A DNA stretch of 64,000 bases from assembly GCF_965363235.1 (NCBI RefSeq), contig NC_134845.1, positions 11,036,101-11,100,100 of the forward strand. The letters run 5' to 3'. Made by a program: the position numbers and the translations under genes. This DNA comes from Mytilus galloprovincialis (lineage: Eukaryota; Mollusca; Bivalvia; Mytilida; Mytilidae). Of this stretch, positions 13,165 to 27,900 are shown one piece after another (position 1 is the stretch's first letter; each line of letters starts with the position of its first letter). Below the pieces are notes generated by a model, which saw only the letters and a program-made list of their open reading frames with translations, was not told the origin of the DNA and did not search any database.

Positions 13165-14230
13165 AGACTATTATCTAAATACTTAATATGGAAGATCTAC
13201 ACACAAACATAATTAAATTGTTAATGATAATATACACTGTGGTTTTACTTTACAAAACATTTGGAAAAGTGCCATACTTCGAATCTCGGTACGTTTTATT
13301 AATTGTTCCATATTATATAATTATAAAAAAAACACCGATTAGGTCATTAGATTTTGTTGGGTACCAGTTATGACAGAATGTTTAATCGAAACAAAATTTG
13401 ATATTGATTTAAAGACAAAATGACGCTTTGAAATTTTTAAGTCATGTGGCAAAATGCAAACAAATAAAACCTACTTTTAAACACTATATAGATTTCTTGA
13501 TAGAAATCATCTAGGTTTAAGTTTGAGAACTTTTATTTTAATTACGTTCATTTTGGTATTTAATGACGTTCAGTATATGTTGACGACGTGCGAACAACCT
13601 CTATAATAATTATCATTGGAACAATCCAATAGTGTATACCTAATACATATGGAACTATTTTCTCCAATTGAAAAAAATTAGGGATAGAACTTCAAAATAA
13701 ATTCTAGCTTACTTACATTACCCCTGTGTTAGTTATTGTCATAATATTGGCGCCCGTAGTTTGTATGCCGTCAGTTTTGAGGGAGGATTTCAATCTAATA
13801 TTTTCCTCTGAATTAAGTGGGCCACGTGAACCAGATTGTACAGTTGTAATTAATGCACTGTAGTCTATGACGTTTTGTAATTTCTTTCAAATTAGGCGAA
13901 AGATGACGACCTGAAACATTTCTTAGGTAGTAAATGTTCAAAACTTTAAGAAACGTTACCTTTGATTTCGAGGTTTGATAAAGGAACAGACGTTATGAAA
14001 CCTTCAATGGTTCTAATTTATATATCCCGGTGATCAATTTAATATAACTTTTTTTTGTATAAGATCAAACCCTATTCCAGTGAAGCTGTAAATTCTGGAT
14101 AATAATCAAATGGTATACTTTTCATTATAACATTTTCGTAAACATGAATAAAATAACTTTCCCCACTTTTCAGGTTTTTAATTGCTTGGGGATCCATTTA
14201 TATTTTACACAATCTTCAGATCGCACTAAA
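13165..14230. other. gene-free stretch upstream of the receptor-like ORF
   Basis: Presumed 5' flank of the Cys-loop subunit. I see no clear TATA box or upstream exon. The small plus-strand frame at 13188-13373 shows no motif. Confidence 0.4.
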
Positions 14231-14234
14231 TAAA

Positions 14235-14770
14235 GGCAACAGTAGTATACCGCTGTTCAAAACTCATAAATCCATGGACAAAAAACAAAATCAGGGTAAC
14301 AAACTAAAACCGAGGGAAACGCATTAAATATAAGAGGAGAACAACGACACAACACTAAAATGTAACACACACAGAAACGGACCAAGCATCAGACAAAATC
14401 CCACGAGAATAACAAATATAACATCAAAACCAAATACATGAATTTGGGATAGACAAGTACCGTGACACGTCTTATCGGAATGTGAAATTACACTCAAAAA
14501 TAAGAGAAAACAAACGACGCAACGTTAAAATGTAACACACACAGAAACGAACAATAATATAACAATAGCCATATCCCTGACTTGGTACAGGACATTTTTA
14601 AAGGAAAAAATGGTGGGTTGAACCTGGTTTTGTGGCATGCCAAACCTCGCACTTTAATGGCAATGTTAAATATAACATTGAAATGACAACATAATATTAC
14701 AGGACTACAATACAAATAAATAGGAGAACGTATTAGACAAAGAAACACATGATTAATGGATAACACAAAA
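14235..14770 (+). repeat. dispersed repeat family C
   Basis: Begins 'caacagtagtataccgctgt' and 'aaaactcataaatccatgga', with an internal near-duplicate ('aaaatgtaacacacacagaa' at about 14,358 and 14,527). Short copies of its 5' end lie near 24.72 and 57.01 kb. It abuts a family B copy. Confidence 0.65.
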
Positions 14771-14774
14771 GCAT

Positions 14775-14935
14775 CAGGTTTAAAATTCAATACGCCAAAA
14801 ACGCGCCTCGTCCACACAAGACTCACCAGTGACGCCCAGATATAAAAGATCGAAAGTGAAAAAAAGTACAAAGTTGTACAGCACTGAAGATCAAAAGTTG
14901 AAAAAGGTTGTGTCAAATACGGTTATGTTTTTATG
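14775..14935 (+). repeat. dispersed repeat family B, fused to family C
   Basis: Shows 'aatacgccaaaaacgcgcct', 'actcaccagtgacgcccaga' and 'cagcactgaagatcaaaagt'. The 140-codon antisense frame across it is incidental. Confidence 0.6.
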
Positions 14936-14984
14936 CTTGGGATAAGAACATCCTTATTATTTAGAACAATTATTACATTGGTTG

Positions 14985-15425
14985 CAATGAATTACATTGA
15001 TTTCCCAGTTAGATAAAAACCGATAATTTCACATGTGAAATAAACGTGGTTATTTCACTCTCTGACGTCATACAACAATAGGCGTTGTGTCGATAACGTC
15101 GGATCAAAACAAATTGTCAATGCGTAGGAAAAAAATATAGTTCCTTACATTTTCTACATTAATCTCATAAAAAAAAGCCATTTTCCAATGTAATAAAAAG
15201 AATAACTAATCGCCGTATTTGAATATACAAAATAAGACAACTTGTGACCGAACGCCGCTATGGATTAAACTCGTGCTGCGCACTCGTTTAATCCATGCGT
15301 TGTTCGGTCACGCGTTGTCTTATTTTTGATATTCAAATACGGCGATTGCGCACACGTTTAATCCATAGCGGCGTTCGGTCACAAGTTGTCTTTTTTTTTT
15401 ATATTCAAATACGGCGATTAGTTAT
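14985..15425. repeat. palindromic MITE-like element (copy in opposite orientation at 37.8 kb)
   Basis: The core is an inverted repeat: 'ataactaatcgccgtatttg' from 15203 is matched by its complement ending 'caaatacggcgattagttat' at 15425. Inside are repeated 'gaccgaacgccgc', 'ttcggtcacgcgttgtctta' and a second inward 'atattcaaatacggcgatt'. The left flank ('ttcacatgtgaaataaacgt', 'gacgtcatacaacaataggc') reappears reverse-complemented at 38.03-38.16 kb. Confidence 0.7.
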
Positions 15426-15429
15426 ACTA

Positions 15430-18323
15430 TAATTAATGCTATTGTAAACAGTAAATTTTATCAAATGAACAGATATTCATAATGAAACTGAAGTATTAAC
15501 TCATTACAGAAAACAAACACGAATACATAATGCAAAGACCAACACAGAATAGACACACCCGACTTGGTCCAGGCCTCAACGCAGTAAATCATAAAAATGA
15601 CGTCACATACTAACCAAGATAAAAACAACAAAAACAACAAGGAAAAGAATAAAGCGAAACGATTTTGTTTTTAATTGTAAGATCCTACGTGCCATAACAC
15701 CGACTTTAATATGGGCAGCGGGGACTTTTTGTAACTTGATTTGCTTAAATTACGGCAAAATCTAACTAATTTTAAAGAAGTTAGACTCTTTAGCCTATTC
15801 AGTTCCACAGACTTATAAGAGTTTTATCAACAATGAAATAAGACAATATGAAATTGTAGCATGAGTTGAAATTTTTGGCTGGAGTTTATACATTCTGAGC
15901 AGTGACAATTTATAGAAATACAGTATTTCAGAATATTTTTAAGTTTCCAAAAATGGTCTTGGACTATGGTCAAATTGAAAAGTAAAACAAAACCAAACCT
16001 TGCGTATATATCTATCTTAAACGTCTATTTTATTATTTCAAATAATATATATAAAAGCTTCAAACAAATGTAATGTCTTTAAAATAATAGATATTTGATA
16101 TTGTTGATAGAAGTGGTGCGCTAATAATAAATTACTCATTGAGAATGTCTTTCAATTATTGCCTTTTGATATGGCATATTTGCAATGAAAAAAATTATAC
16201 CATATTTAAAAAAAAATACAGAAATGTGCACCCCGTTTAATTAAGGATAACTGTTACATTTTTGTTTTTTCTATTTTGTAGACTCAATATGACTTACATT
16301 TGGAACCTTCAAAACTGAAGTTTAAGCAAACTGAACGCCATAAATATTATCTTAATACTCAATTATCAATATCCTTTAACGTAATTTATCGATTATTTAT
16401 AATTAAACTTGATAAACTTGTGCAAATAATATACTTTTTTTTAGATTACTTGCAGATAGTTGATAAAAATCCAATAAATAGAATAAATATTTGTAGTCTG
16501 TTTTTATGATATTCAATGCAAAAATTCGAGTGAGGCAACTTTCCAGAATGCATATACGAGTTTTCATCGTATGTTTTAGAGATCGCACTGTTTTGATGAA
16601 TGCACTTAATAAAATGAAGAAACATCGTAATTATATTTTTTGTTCAAAGCCCATGGAACAATGGAGCTGACAATTTGTATTACTTTTTACTAAATGTAGT
16701 TTTAAAAACTAAAAGTGTGAAGTGAATATGTATTTACATAAACAGAACGACATGTGCCACATGTTGAACATTTTCGCTAAACCGTCTCTAAGGAATTGAG
16801 ACCACTCGCTTTTTTTGGTGTAATAGTGATGGTAAATGCTCTGTTATCTTTATTGGGTGTAGACTTTTGTTTCTCTTTTTTCATTTTTGTCAAGGCGATG
16901 TGAGCTTGTCTTCGACATCAGAGTAACAAAATCCATTTGTCATCTTTCGTCTTTCTTCTAAATCAAGTATATTTAATCTTTTATTGTAGCTTCAGAATTT
17001 ATTTTGTAAAAAGCATATCATGCCCTAGATCAAGCTCTCAAAGTGACTTTGATGTTCTGAAATTGGGTGATTTTCTTTAAAAGATTTAGGAAAGCAGTGA
17101 TGAATGTCTAAATCGGAGAACGAATATAGTGTAATAACATTTGTGCTTGAAAAAATTGTCACTTAATGTAGAAAAAAAACTTGTTTTGCCACTTTGCCAC
17201 TTTGTTTGCCTTTATGTTATATTTTTAAGAACGAGATTTTGCAATAGTTCGACAATAATACATGAGGTTTTAGTCAATCTGTCTTTGTATTTTTCAAACA
17301 CATCATGATTAGGAGTTGGTCAAATCCGATTATTCACTGGGATCGTGAACAAACGGAAATTATTTGACACGGTCCCTTTCGGATGCTTTAAATAAAACAA
17401 GCAAGGAGTAATCGTATCTAACAATATATCAAATAACAATCTTCGGAAGTAATTTTCGATATCAGTATTTGTATTTACTTTTTTTTAATCTAATAGTTAT
17501 TGTTTCAAGACCTGAGTACATTCCATTTAGAGATAATGACATTTTTTTTTTATTAAACATGTATCAGAGCCAGGGCATTAATCAATAATATAATTTGCTC
17601 CATACGTCAATTTCATCATGTGTATGAAATCATACAAGTTTTATGCAGGCTAAAAGTCAAATGCAATACGGTTATCTCTAGTCTAATGCAAACAAAAAAC
17701 AAAAAAACACCAAAAACAAATTAGTCATTTAAGTCATACATTTTGTTTAATCTGTTTGACTTATTTTTAATATTTCTCAATGCTTACAAATTAAAAACGA
17801 GTCGTGTATGCAACAGGGTCCAAATTAAGCTATAAAGAAACTCTATGTCACCTTACAGCCTTCACCAAGGAGGGAAAAAAACAATTAAAAACGGAAAGCT
17901 TTGAAAGGCATCAACAATTGAAAAAAAACTATGTCCTTATAGATAAGAGAACACAGTAAAGGTATAAAACATGACAATCAGCAGCCAACGCAAAAAAACT
18001 GATTAAAGACTTCCTAACCTTGGACTGATACATAAATGATACCGAATGAAAGTATTAGTGTTCGCCCCGATCATCGTCTAACCCAAGAATGCTTTGATAG
18101 CACATCACTAAAAAAAGTAAATCAAAAACAGTTCAAAATGATTTGAAGCACAAAACACAAACATAACCGATCTAGGAATATTAGCAATTTCTGAAATCTG
18201 TTCGAAAGCCAATAACAACTAATAAATAAGTCGTGTTCTCCAGACATATCATTATTACTTTATTTAACACATCAATAAATAACCCTATCACTCCATTTTC
18301 TTAATGACCACATTTATTTAATA
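15430..18323. other. gene-free stretch downstream of the Hsp70 terminal exon
   Basis: Contains the 3' flank of the minus-strand receptor/Hsp70 gene. AATAAA-like strings are common in this AT-rich DNA, so I do not name a poly(A) signal. I looked here for a further Hsp70 exon, because the family normally has a C-terminal extension after the ATPase, and found none. Confidence 0.4.
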
Positions 18324-18967
18324 TCATATTCTTGTCTTCTCATATCCATATACGAGTGCACCTTTAACAGATGAGAAGACTTTGTCATTTGCAAAAATGA
18401 CAGATTTATCTTTGAAAGCATCCTGAATTTCATTCTGAACTATTGACAGTGATGAGAATCCTCCAACAATGAAAAACCGCTGAATGTTTAGCGCCTTTTG
18501 TTTTGTTATGATATGCTTGATTTCACTTATAGCAGTTCCTATTATTCTCTTAAGCGCATTATCTACGAGTCCTTTCCGTACAATCAACTTTTTCCTAAAC
18601 AAATTAAAATCAATATCCACTTGTTCCGAGTCACTTCCAGATACAGTCTTTCCATATCCATCGACAGCGTCCTTAAATGACATATCACGAAAACGTGTAC
18701 AAAGTTTGTCAAAAGTTTGTATCGGAACATTTAATGTATTGTCTGATGTCTTGCATAATTGTATACATGCTTCTTTCAGTTGTAAATAGCTTGAGGTTTC
18801 TTCTTTCTTCAGACAATCCATAGCATTTTCTCCTATTATAGACGAAAGACGATCAAGAATTCCATCACAAACTATATCGACACCACATAATTTATGGGAT
18901 GGTATAATTGGAACACCTACGTCACAATCGGTGGGTGTATGATACCCAGTTATGTCACATGTGCCGC
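18324..18967 (-). CDS. terminal Hsp70 (HSPA12-like) exon: phosphate-2 and adenosine motifs
   Basis: Acceptor ttttcag opens a phase-1 exon of 644 bp ending in TGA at 18326-18324. It completes the phosphate-2 loop with the previous exon: DLG|GGTCDIT. It then carries PSHKLCGVDIV (family counterpart of the conserved Gly-rich start of the lobe) and the adenosine motif FFIVGGFSSLSIVQ, and ends at VKGALVYGYEKTRI. The ATPase fold therefore looks complete, but the frame stops where human HSPA12A-type proteins continue for roughly another 150 residues. No substrate-binding domain of canonical Hsp70 is present, which is normal for the HSPA12 branch. ATP binding is likely; the client is unknown. Confidence 0.9.
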
Positions 18968-21900
18968 CTGAAAATAAAACTCATGTCAACTAAAAGAAAT
19001 GTTTAGTTATCAGATATTCAGTAACTTTCATTATGAACACACACAACAAATTAACAAAACAATTTTTGGCAAGTCGTTTAAACCATGTTTAATGGGTTGG
19101 ATAAAATCAACAAAAGCATCAAAGCAATCAAACCATGTATAATCCAGACAGATCGTTTATACAAAAGACTTAATGTTGATACTCATAAAAAGTTGAATAA
19201 AAAATTGATTTAAAACAATCAACATTTTCATGCTTTTGATACTGATAATTTTTATATTATATTTTTTTTCAATTGTTATGCTTCGATCTAAGACCAATGA
19301 GGATGTGCAATTGCAAAATAAAAGTAACGTTACCACCAAGATCTATAAGAAGATAGTTCTTTTCATCTACATTTTGCAGCATATTTTCTCTACAAAAGTA
19401 TTGGACGTTTTGAAAATATGCAAGTATAGCATTTGATTCATCTACAACTATCAACTGTTCTTTGATAATTCCACTCTGAAAAATACATTAATTCAAAACT
19501 TTATGCGCACTCAGCTTTAAATATAATATACTCAAACCATTCTAGTTATTTTTAGGAAAAGGAAACTCAAAGACTAATGTGTTTTAAATGCAAACAATAT
19601 TTTGTAAAACAAACTAGTTTATAAGCGTTTCTTTTTTTTTCAAATATACGTAATAAAATAAACAAGTCGTTGGAATACAATATTCAAGTTCAAATTTCCC
19701 GCTATTTTATTGGCCCAAACGTTTAATGGACCTTTACCGTATTAAAGCGCTTGACTATCGTAATATCTTCTTCACGACTATTCCAGATTTCCCGCTAAGC
19801 TTAGTGTCATTTATTTCTGATTTTACTTTTTATTTCAAACAGATTATTCATTTTTTTTACATAAATAAGGCCGTTAGTTGATTGTTCATTGTTGAAGGCC
19901 GTACGGTGACCTATAGTTGTTAATGTCTGTGTCATTTTGGTCTTTTGTGGATAGTTGTCTCATTGGCAATCATACTATATCTTCTTTTTTATATGCCTAT
20001 CTGTCGAGCCATAGATTTATAAAAAAAATCATCAAGGGTGATCAATTCCTCTTACAAAATATAAACGAAATTAATTATTCATTTCTTTAAACTGGTTGGT
20101 GTTAGAACAAGAAAACAAAGATATATATTTTTTTATATGCAGACATTTCTGGAAAAAGAGGAAGATAAGGTAAGGGTGAAAAACAACGCTTTTTCCAAAA
20201 TGTTTTGAGTGTGGTATTAAAGGTATGTTGAGGAATCAAAACCAGCCAGTGGTGTTAATCATACCTATCATAGATATTAGAAAAAAGTTTTCAATATAAA
20301 GTTGGAAGGAAAACACATTTCTTTTGTATATTGACTTTTATAATATGCACAAATATCTAACCTGTGTTTATCTCGATACAAACGTAAATATATTTTTAAA
20401 ACTTGGATTTGCTTTCTCTAAATTGATTTATGAATTATGTACAGCGATATATTACAGTTGCCTATATTTGTCACCTTTAGGGTAACCTACCAATTCACAG
20501 CAAATTCGAATGAAGCCTTTGGCATTGTCTTCCCACACATCTGGTACAGTCATCACCCAAACAACTTCGTCATTGTGTATGGTGTTGTTTTTCTGCTTTA
20601 TGTGTATAAGTGCTCTTTGTTTAAGATCATTTATCACAGCCGTATACACCTTTCTCGCATACATTGTTGTTCCATATATATCTTTTATCTCCAATTCAGC
20701 AGTGACATCCTGATATTAAAACAGTATAAAAATTAAAAAAACAATGTTAAAAGTATATGAGTAAGACTGTCAAAAGATAATGTCATTAAGTCTGATCAAT
20801 ATTACAAATAAGGTCGTGTGGCTCATTCATTAGTTCCCTATGTTTTGTTTGTTCTAGACTGTTTGTCGTTTGATATATTTTCGCGTGTTTTGCCATGACG
20901 TTGTCGGTTGATCTTCTACTTGTGTAATGAGTTTGAATATTCCTTATGTATCTTCTGCCTTTATTGTAACATAACCTCAGCACATCAATGTTAAATCTGC
21001 AAATTTTCGGAAGCAAGTTTTTGTTCTGCCATCGCCGGGATTCGAACACATGCTTTTGGGATAACGACACAACACCGCATGCACTGTGTCAATCATATAA
21101 AGCATACGTAAACCTTATTAATTAGACCATTATAGATTGACAGCGTAACATAAAGTTGTATAGTCGTTCATTATACTTTAAATCGATATGAGGGCGACGT
21201 AAATGAGAGGCGAAAGAGACCAGAGGGACATTCAACTTATACTCATAAGTTGACAATAAACTGACAACAATGGCTCTAAAAGAAAAAGACCAGCAGACTA
21301 ACAATAGAACTCAAAACAAAGAAAACTAAGATATTTGCAATACGAGCAAGACATAATCAGCCGAGCACTTATATGTTTGCATTCTTTCCGAAATGTGCCA
21401 AATAAACCGAACCTTGAAACATCGTATTTTGAAAGTTACATTTCAAATCAACCGAAAACCAAACAGATTTAAACTGTATCAACACTTTTGTCAAAAATGT
21501 GCGAAACAGTTATCCTACTGAATACCGATAAAAATGATATTACATCGCTAATTTGTTATTTCTTTTAACCAATTTTGTAATATGGTGGATATAGATATAT
21601 ATGTTACAGTAAATAGGTGAAATTAGGAATTACATGTAATTACTAAAATTTAGGAATTACAGGTAATTCCTGGTGCACTTAGTTAATACAAGTAATTCCT
21701 GAAACGGCCCAGTTATTACCAGTAATTACTAATTTTAAAATGAGTTTTTACACCTATTTACTGACTGCTAAAACAATGTTGTATTATGGTCAGATCATCA
21801 AAAGTTATGTTAATACTAACTAGAAATTCAGTTAGTACTCTTAAAATATTGAATGGTTGATTTGTATTCAAAATATCTTGAATAAATATGGACTTTCAAA

Positions 21901-24900
21901 TATTTGGTTAAACTTTAGTTTTAATCCAAAATGGTTAAAGTTGAGCATTGTACAGATAATTTTTGACCAATTTCAGCAGACATGGAAATCAGAAATGGAA
22001 AATTCTCCCAAAGCATTATGTTATAACTTTTTTCAAAAAAACTTCAAGTTTGAAGAATATTTAGACTTATTACCTTATAAAGATCAGATAACGTTGTGAA
22101 GGTTAAGAACTGGAATGAACTGTTATGTGCATTAGCTTCGAGATACCAAAAATATATATATATATTTTTTTTTGTTAAATCATCAATAAAAATGATAAAG
22201 TGAAATTATAATTTACTGTTAGTAGCCAATCTAGTTCTATTTTGTTAAATTAGCTGAGAAACGAGGTTGATGAGTTGTGCACTTGCGAGTGAATTTTTGG
22301 ACCTCATTGAATATGTATTCATGTGACCTTCAATTCAACCACTAACGGAAGATGGGTTATTGATGTATTAAGCTATTACAATTGTAAGGGTTTTGCAGAA
22401 CAAATAGTCTCGCCTACTTTTTCTGTTAATCGCAGGCTCAACAAAAATGAGGAAAAAACATTAAAATTTTCCTCTAGATACTATCTTTTGACTAGTACTA
22501 TAAGAAGCTTGTCAAAATTGGGTAAAAATCCAGGATGGTTTATAAAATCTAATGTTTTAAAAACTTTAACTGCAGAGTGTATGTAATGTTAACTGGGAAA
22601 AAACTAGTCCATTTATCATGTTTAAGAGTAATATAGGAAAAAAAGGATTTTTTTTTTACAATCTTTACTTTCGGATATTATCTTATGATCATAAACATTT
22701 AGCTTCTGTCCAAGTTTGATAGAAATCCAAGATATTTGGAGAAAGTTATTTAAAGTTTTAAACCACAGTGCATGATTGAGATTTTAGTTTAACAAAATTA
22801 TGAAAATCAATTTTGGATTGATGTCATTGTCTTGCATGCATATATTTATGGAGTTTCAAGACCTATAAAACAACCATTTTCCGGTTTCAATTCACAAACA
22901 CTAAAGAGCATGCACTTTTGATGTGCCTTATATTCCTACATTCTCAAGTAAGCTCCCTTAAAATCCCTACCCCTTTACTTTCTTATTTGGTATCTTGAGT
23001 TATGTTTTTAATTTTAAAAACAAAAACATCAAGTTAGTAAATAGCTGTAAAAATGACAAAAACAATCAGTAATTACCAGTAATCACTGAAACAACTAGTA
23101 AATACATGTAATTACTAAATTGGCTAGTAATTACAGGTATTTACTGAAATGTTTAGTGATTACGTGTAATTCCTAATTTCACCTATTTACTGTAACATAT
23201 ATAAAGCTAGGCTGTGAACACATGGTAATAGGACCTTCATGTTTACCAGTAAAAAGTATACAGGTATAACCAGGTATATTTAACATGCAAATACGTAGCT
23301 TCTATGGAGATAATACGAATAAAAAAAAAGATGTGGTATGATTGCCAATGAGATAACTCCCCACAAGAGACCAAAACAACACAGAAATTTACAACTATAG
23401 GTCACCGTACGGCCTTCAATAATAAGCAAAGCCCATACCGCATATTTGCCATAAATGTATCAGTGTTCAGTAATTGGCTTGTTATAAGACCATAATAATT
23501 GTTAAATTTGTTTATGACCGGAATAAAATAATTTTGATTCCTCGTTTATTATTGATTTCTAAGCAAACAATAATCAATAAGTACAGTTTATACAAGGAAG
23601 CTATTAAATCAAGAGTTCCAAATGGTGAAGTTGAAATCATCTCTTCATTAATTTTACGGACGCCATCACGAGTTGGTGGACCGTTATGGAATAACTGTTT
23701 CACAAATGATATCGGATATGTTCCTTACGTCGCAAATACAATCCCCTTCCCTTTCATAAATGTGACCTACCTAATTAGATTATTTACCGGCTTTGTTATC
23801 TCATAAGCAACAATGTGGTGGTGCCACATTTGGAGCAGGATCTGCTTACCCTTCCGGAGCACCTGAGTTCACCCCTAGTTTTTGATGGGGTTCGTGTTGT
23901 TTATTCTTTAGTTTTCGATGTTGTGTCATGTGTACTATTGCTTGCTGTTTGTCCTTTTTAATTTTTAACCATGGCGTTCTCGGTTTTTTTTCGATTTATG
24001 AGTTTGACTGTCCCTCTGGTATCTTTCGTCCCCCTTTTATATTATAGGGTTTTCGGCTTTTACATGGTTATGTTTTATATAAGAATTAATTATTTTCAAA
24101 GAATACTGACCATTCGTTTGTATAATTCTAATTTGAATTTCTCAAACATAAGATACGATTTCCGTTCGTCTCTTTGAACGGCAGATTTGTGTTCTTTAAT
24201 CGCTTTGTCTCCACATGCAACAAAATTTTCTAAGGTTACATTGAAGAAAACAGCTGTCGGCACCGAATCTTCAATGACGTATTCAAGTTTCTCTTCCACA
24301 AATGGCGTTTCTGGTAACAAAACAGCATAACGGGAATGCGTTGTTCCAATATCTAGTGCAATGACAGCTCGTACACCGGGTGTATTCAAACAAGTCATTG
24401 GAGGAGCAGTCAATTGGTATGATCCTGCAAATAGCAAATAAAACATATCATGTGCTTAAATGTTATTGATGTATTTCATTTTTTTACACTTCAAATAAAT
24501 CAAGCCCAAGTCTCTGTTCTTCCCTTTTAAGGTCGTCTAGCTGGTGAGTTGCAGTATTCATTAATACTAAATGGATACGTTTCGGTTCATTTTAAGTACG
24601 ACAATAATCACTTATTCACTCAAATCAATTGGTTGAAATAAAAATGTTATTGTTTCTGTTGGAAAAAAACCCGATGAATTTCATAGAATTCTTGTAATTT
24701 CCGTATTAGATAAAGTAGTATACCACTGTTCGAAACTCATAAATCGATAAAAAAAAATCCGGGTTACAAACAAAAACTGAGGGAAACGCATCAAATATAT
24801 TAAAAATATATTAAAAATAATTTCTGTATTTGACAGATTCCATACGCCGGTTAAGTACTTTGAATTAGCTTTCAGACTTATTTACAGTTGCTTACACACA

Positions 24901-27900
24901 ACAGCATTTTTCTGAAATATGGGAAGCTGTGTCTGTACAATTCTACTTCATATTATGGGTACCTTTCAATGTATGAATTTGCATTCAACAATACTGTCAT
25001 TGTTACTGAAAATTATATATCGTATGCCTATGTTTGGGTATTGTGTTCTTAAATTCCATTTTGTTTTATCCGATGGAAGGTAGATGATTGCAAAACCCCG
25101 ATATTTCATATACTATATGAGGATTATTAAAGGCAACGGATAGATTAACAAAATCGAGAAGATGAATTACATATGTACTGTCAAGGAAAGAAGTCAGAAC
25201 TAGTTATTCATTAGAGAGCATTGGTTATATGGAGTATAATATGGTCTCAAAGGGTTTTTGTTGACTATACACGTGTATTATACGTCTTACATATGAATGT
25301 CACATTTTGTCAAGGATGCATGATAGTGACACACGTAATGTATTTGTTACTTCATTTGCAAAATAATCTATAATCATCGACACAATAAACCTACCGGTGT
25401 TATAGTCATTTCTTAATTCATGTGATTGATATACACTATCCATTTTAACAGTCTTTTCTGAAATTAAAAGAATAAATTTAATTTCACAAAAGCTTCTGAT
25501 AGTAGTACAATGTGTATGGCAGTACAATATATATCAATATACTAGATTTACCTGATTTGTCATCTGTAGTTGGTTCGTGTGGTTCTTCTGAAATGTGTGT
25601 ACAGCTGGTGTTCTGCGATGTAGTTTCTGGAACCAAGGAAATAATTTTCACTTTTATAAAAATGCATAATAAATAGCCTTATGATAGTAATTAAAAAAAT
25701 AACAGATGTTTAATTCAATAATAATTATATAGTTTTCCATCTGTGAAGATTGAATTTTCTTATAATATGTATTCTTAGTTGTTTTTTCTTATTTTAATGC
25801 TCGGGCTATAATTTGGTATATATCAGATGCAGCTGTAGTTTATCTATGTTAAAAAAATATATATCCATAAAGCATATAGAAGGTCATTATACAAAAAAAA
25901 TGCAGGAAATCGAATTAACTCCAAATGATTATAGACTGTTTCCGTGGACAATAATTAGTGTTTGCTGAATTACACAACTCGACTAGAATCAACACTCTAT
26001 ATGAATGTTGTAATAGGGAATAGTAGACAATCGGGATTCATATATAAAAAAAGGAGCGAGAACAGTTGCTTCAAAAGGGGAAGACAAAACTCATCAAAAA
26101 CGTTTCAATAACAAATTAAGAACGAAGTTGATGAGTATAGTGTCTCCTTCATATGCAATTTGTCGTTACAAACCCCTTCCCCGATATATCAATGTACATG
26201 TACTAAATTTACCTGATTTTTCATCTGTAGTTTGTTCGTGCGGTTCGTCGAAAATGTGTGTACATCTGGTGTTCTGCGATACAGCTTCTGGAACCAAGGA
26301 CATAATTTTGAATTTGATGCCAATACATTACAGTAATTTCATATTTATTTCAATAAAATAGATGTTAATTTAATTATTACTAGAACACACCCGCGAAATC
26401 GCGGGCATTCAGAGCGTTGTTGGCATTATGTAAAGTGTTAACGTTGTAGGGAGAATTTCGTAAAATATTTAAATACTTGAGAATTTCAGGAAAAGTATCA
26501 AAATTCATAGATAATTGGGGACAGGAAAAAGTTTTTTTTATCCCTCCATTATTTCCAAAATTCCCATTTTTGTGTTTACTATTAATTTCAATATGAACAT
26601 ACATTTAGTATATTATGAACATTCAAGTCAGGAACCTGTAATTCGGTGGCTTTCGTCGTTTGTATATGTGTTACATATTTGGTTTTCGTTCATTTTTTGT
26701 ACATAAATAAGGCCGTTATAACTGTTTGAAATGTTTTACATTGTCATATCGGGGCCTTTTATAGTTGACTATGCGGTATGGGCTTTGCTCATTGTCAAAG
26801 GCCGTACAGTGACCTATAGTTGTTAATTTCTGTGTCATTTTGGTCTCTTGTGGAGAGTTGTCTCGTTAGCAATCATACCACATCTTCTTTTTTTAGTAAA
26901 CAATGAATCTTTGTAAAAGATTTAAAGAATGAAGAATTTCAGAAAAGGTATCAAAAGTCATAGGTACCTCCTTTATTTTTCAAAAATTCCCATTTTTTTT
27001 TTAAATTTCTATTAATTTTAATAACACATAAATAATTTTAGCGCTTATCTGTATATCATGAACATTCATTACTATAAATAAAGTATATGCTTTTTACTTT
27101 CAATTATCAGTTTACTAGTCGGCGGTCATTGGTATATTATACAGACTCTCTCTATCTAATAAACTCTGTGACCGCCGTGGAAAGTAAACTTTAAAATTAA
27201 GCAGATAGAAAATAAACTTTATTCGTAGCATATATGTATGTTCAAAGAATACAGAAAAATGCAAACCGGAAGTCTAATACGACTTAAAAATTCGCCCAAT
27301 GACGGAAACAATATCCGGATGCCTTTTTTTTTTCGTTTTTCTCCCAAAATAACTCAATCTGAATAATCATATAAATGGATGACAAATGCGACTATGCACT
27401 GTACATATAGGACACCGAGGCATGATGATTAATCTATTGTGGAAAGAAGAGAAGCGATACAAAAAATGAGTTCTTCTCGTTTAATAGTATAGATTGCATT
27501 GTTTCAATCTTTGAAGAGGAAATTTTCTTATCCTAGTAATTTTTTTATGTAATTTCTTATTGTAATGTATGGACTGAACTATAATATTAGGTTAACATGA
27601 ATTTGTATAAATCAGATGCAGCAGTAATTTATCTTTGTTAAGGTTTCATAAATCCATAACGGATATACAAAATCATTATACAAAATAAAAAAGAAAATAT
27701 CGGAGACCAGTTGCATCGACAAAAATTAGTGTTACCTGAATAACAAAACTCGTCTGAATCATACGGAATAGTTGACAATCGAAAAAATAAGCATCAGTTT
27801 ATATCGATCCGTGATGTTCAGATATAATATATCGATGACGAAGATCCAATCAAGGTAATACACAAATCTGAGGAAATCGCACGAATTTAAAAAGGAGCGA

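Noticed and set aside
14494..14916. 140-codon minus-strand frame
   Set aside because: It lies entirely across dispersed repeats of families C and B.
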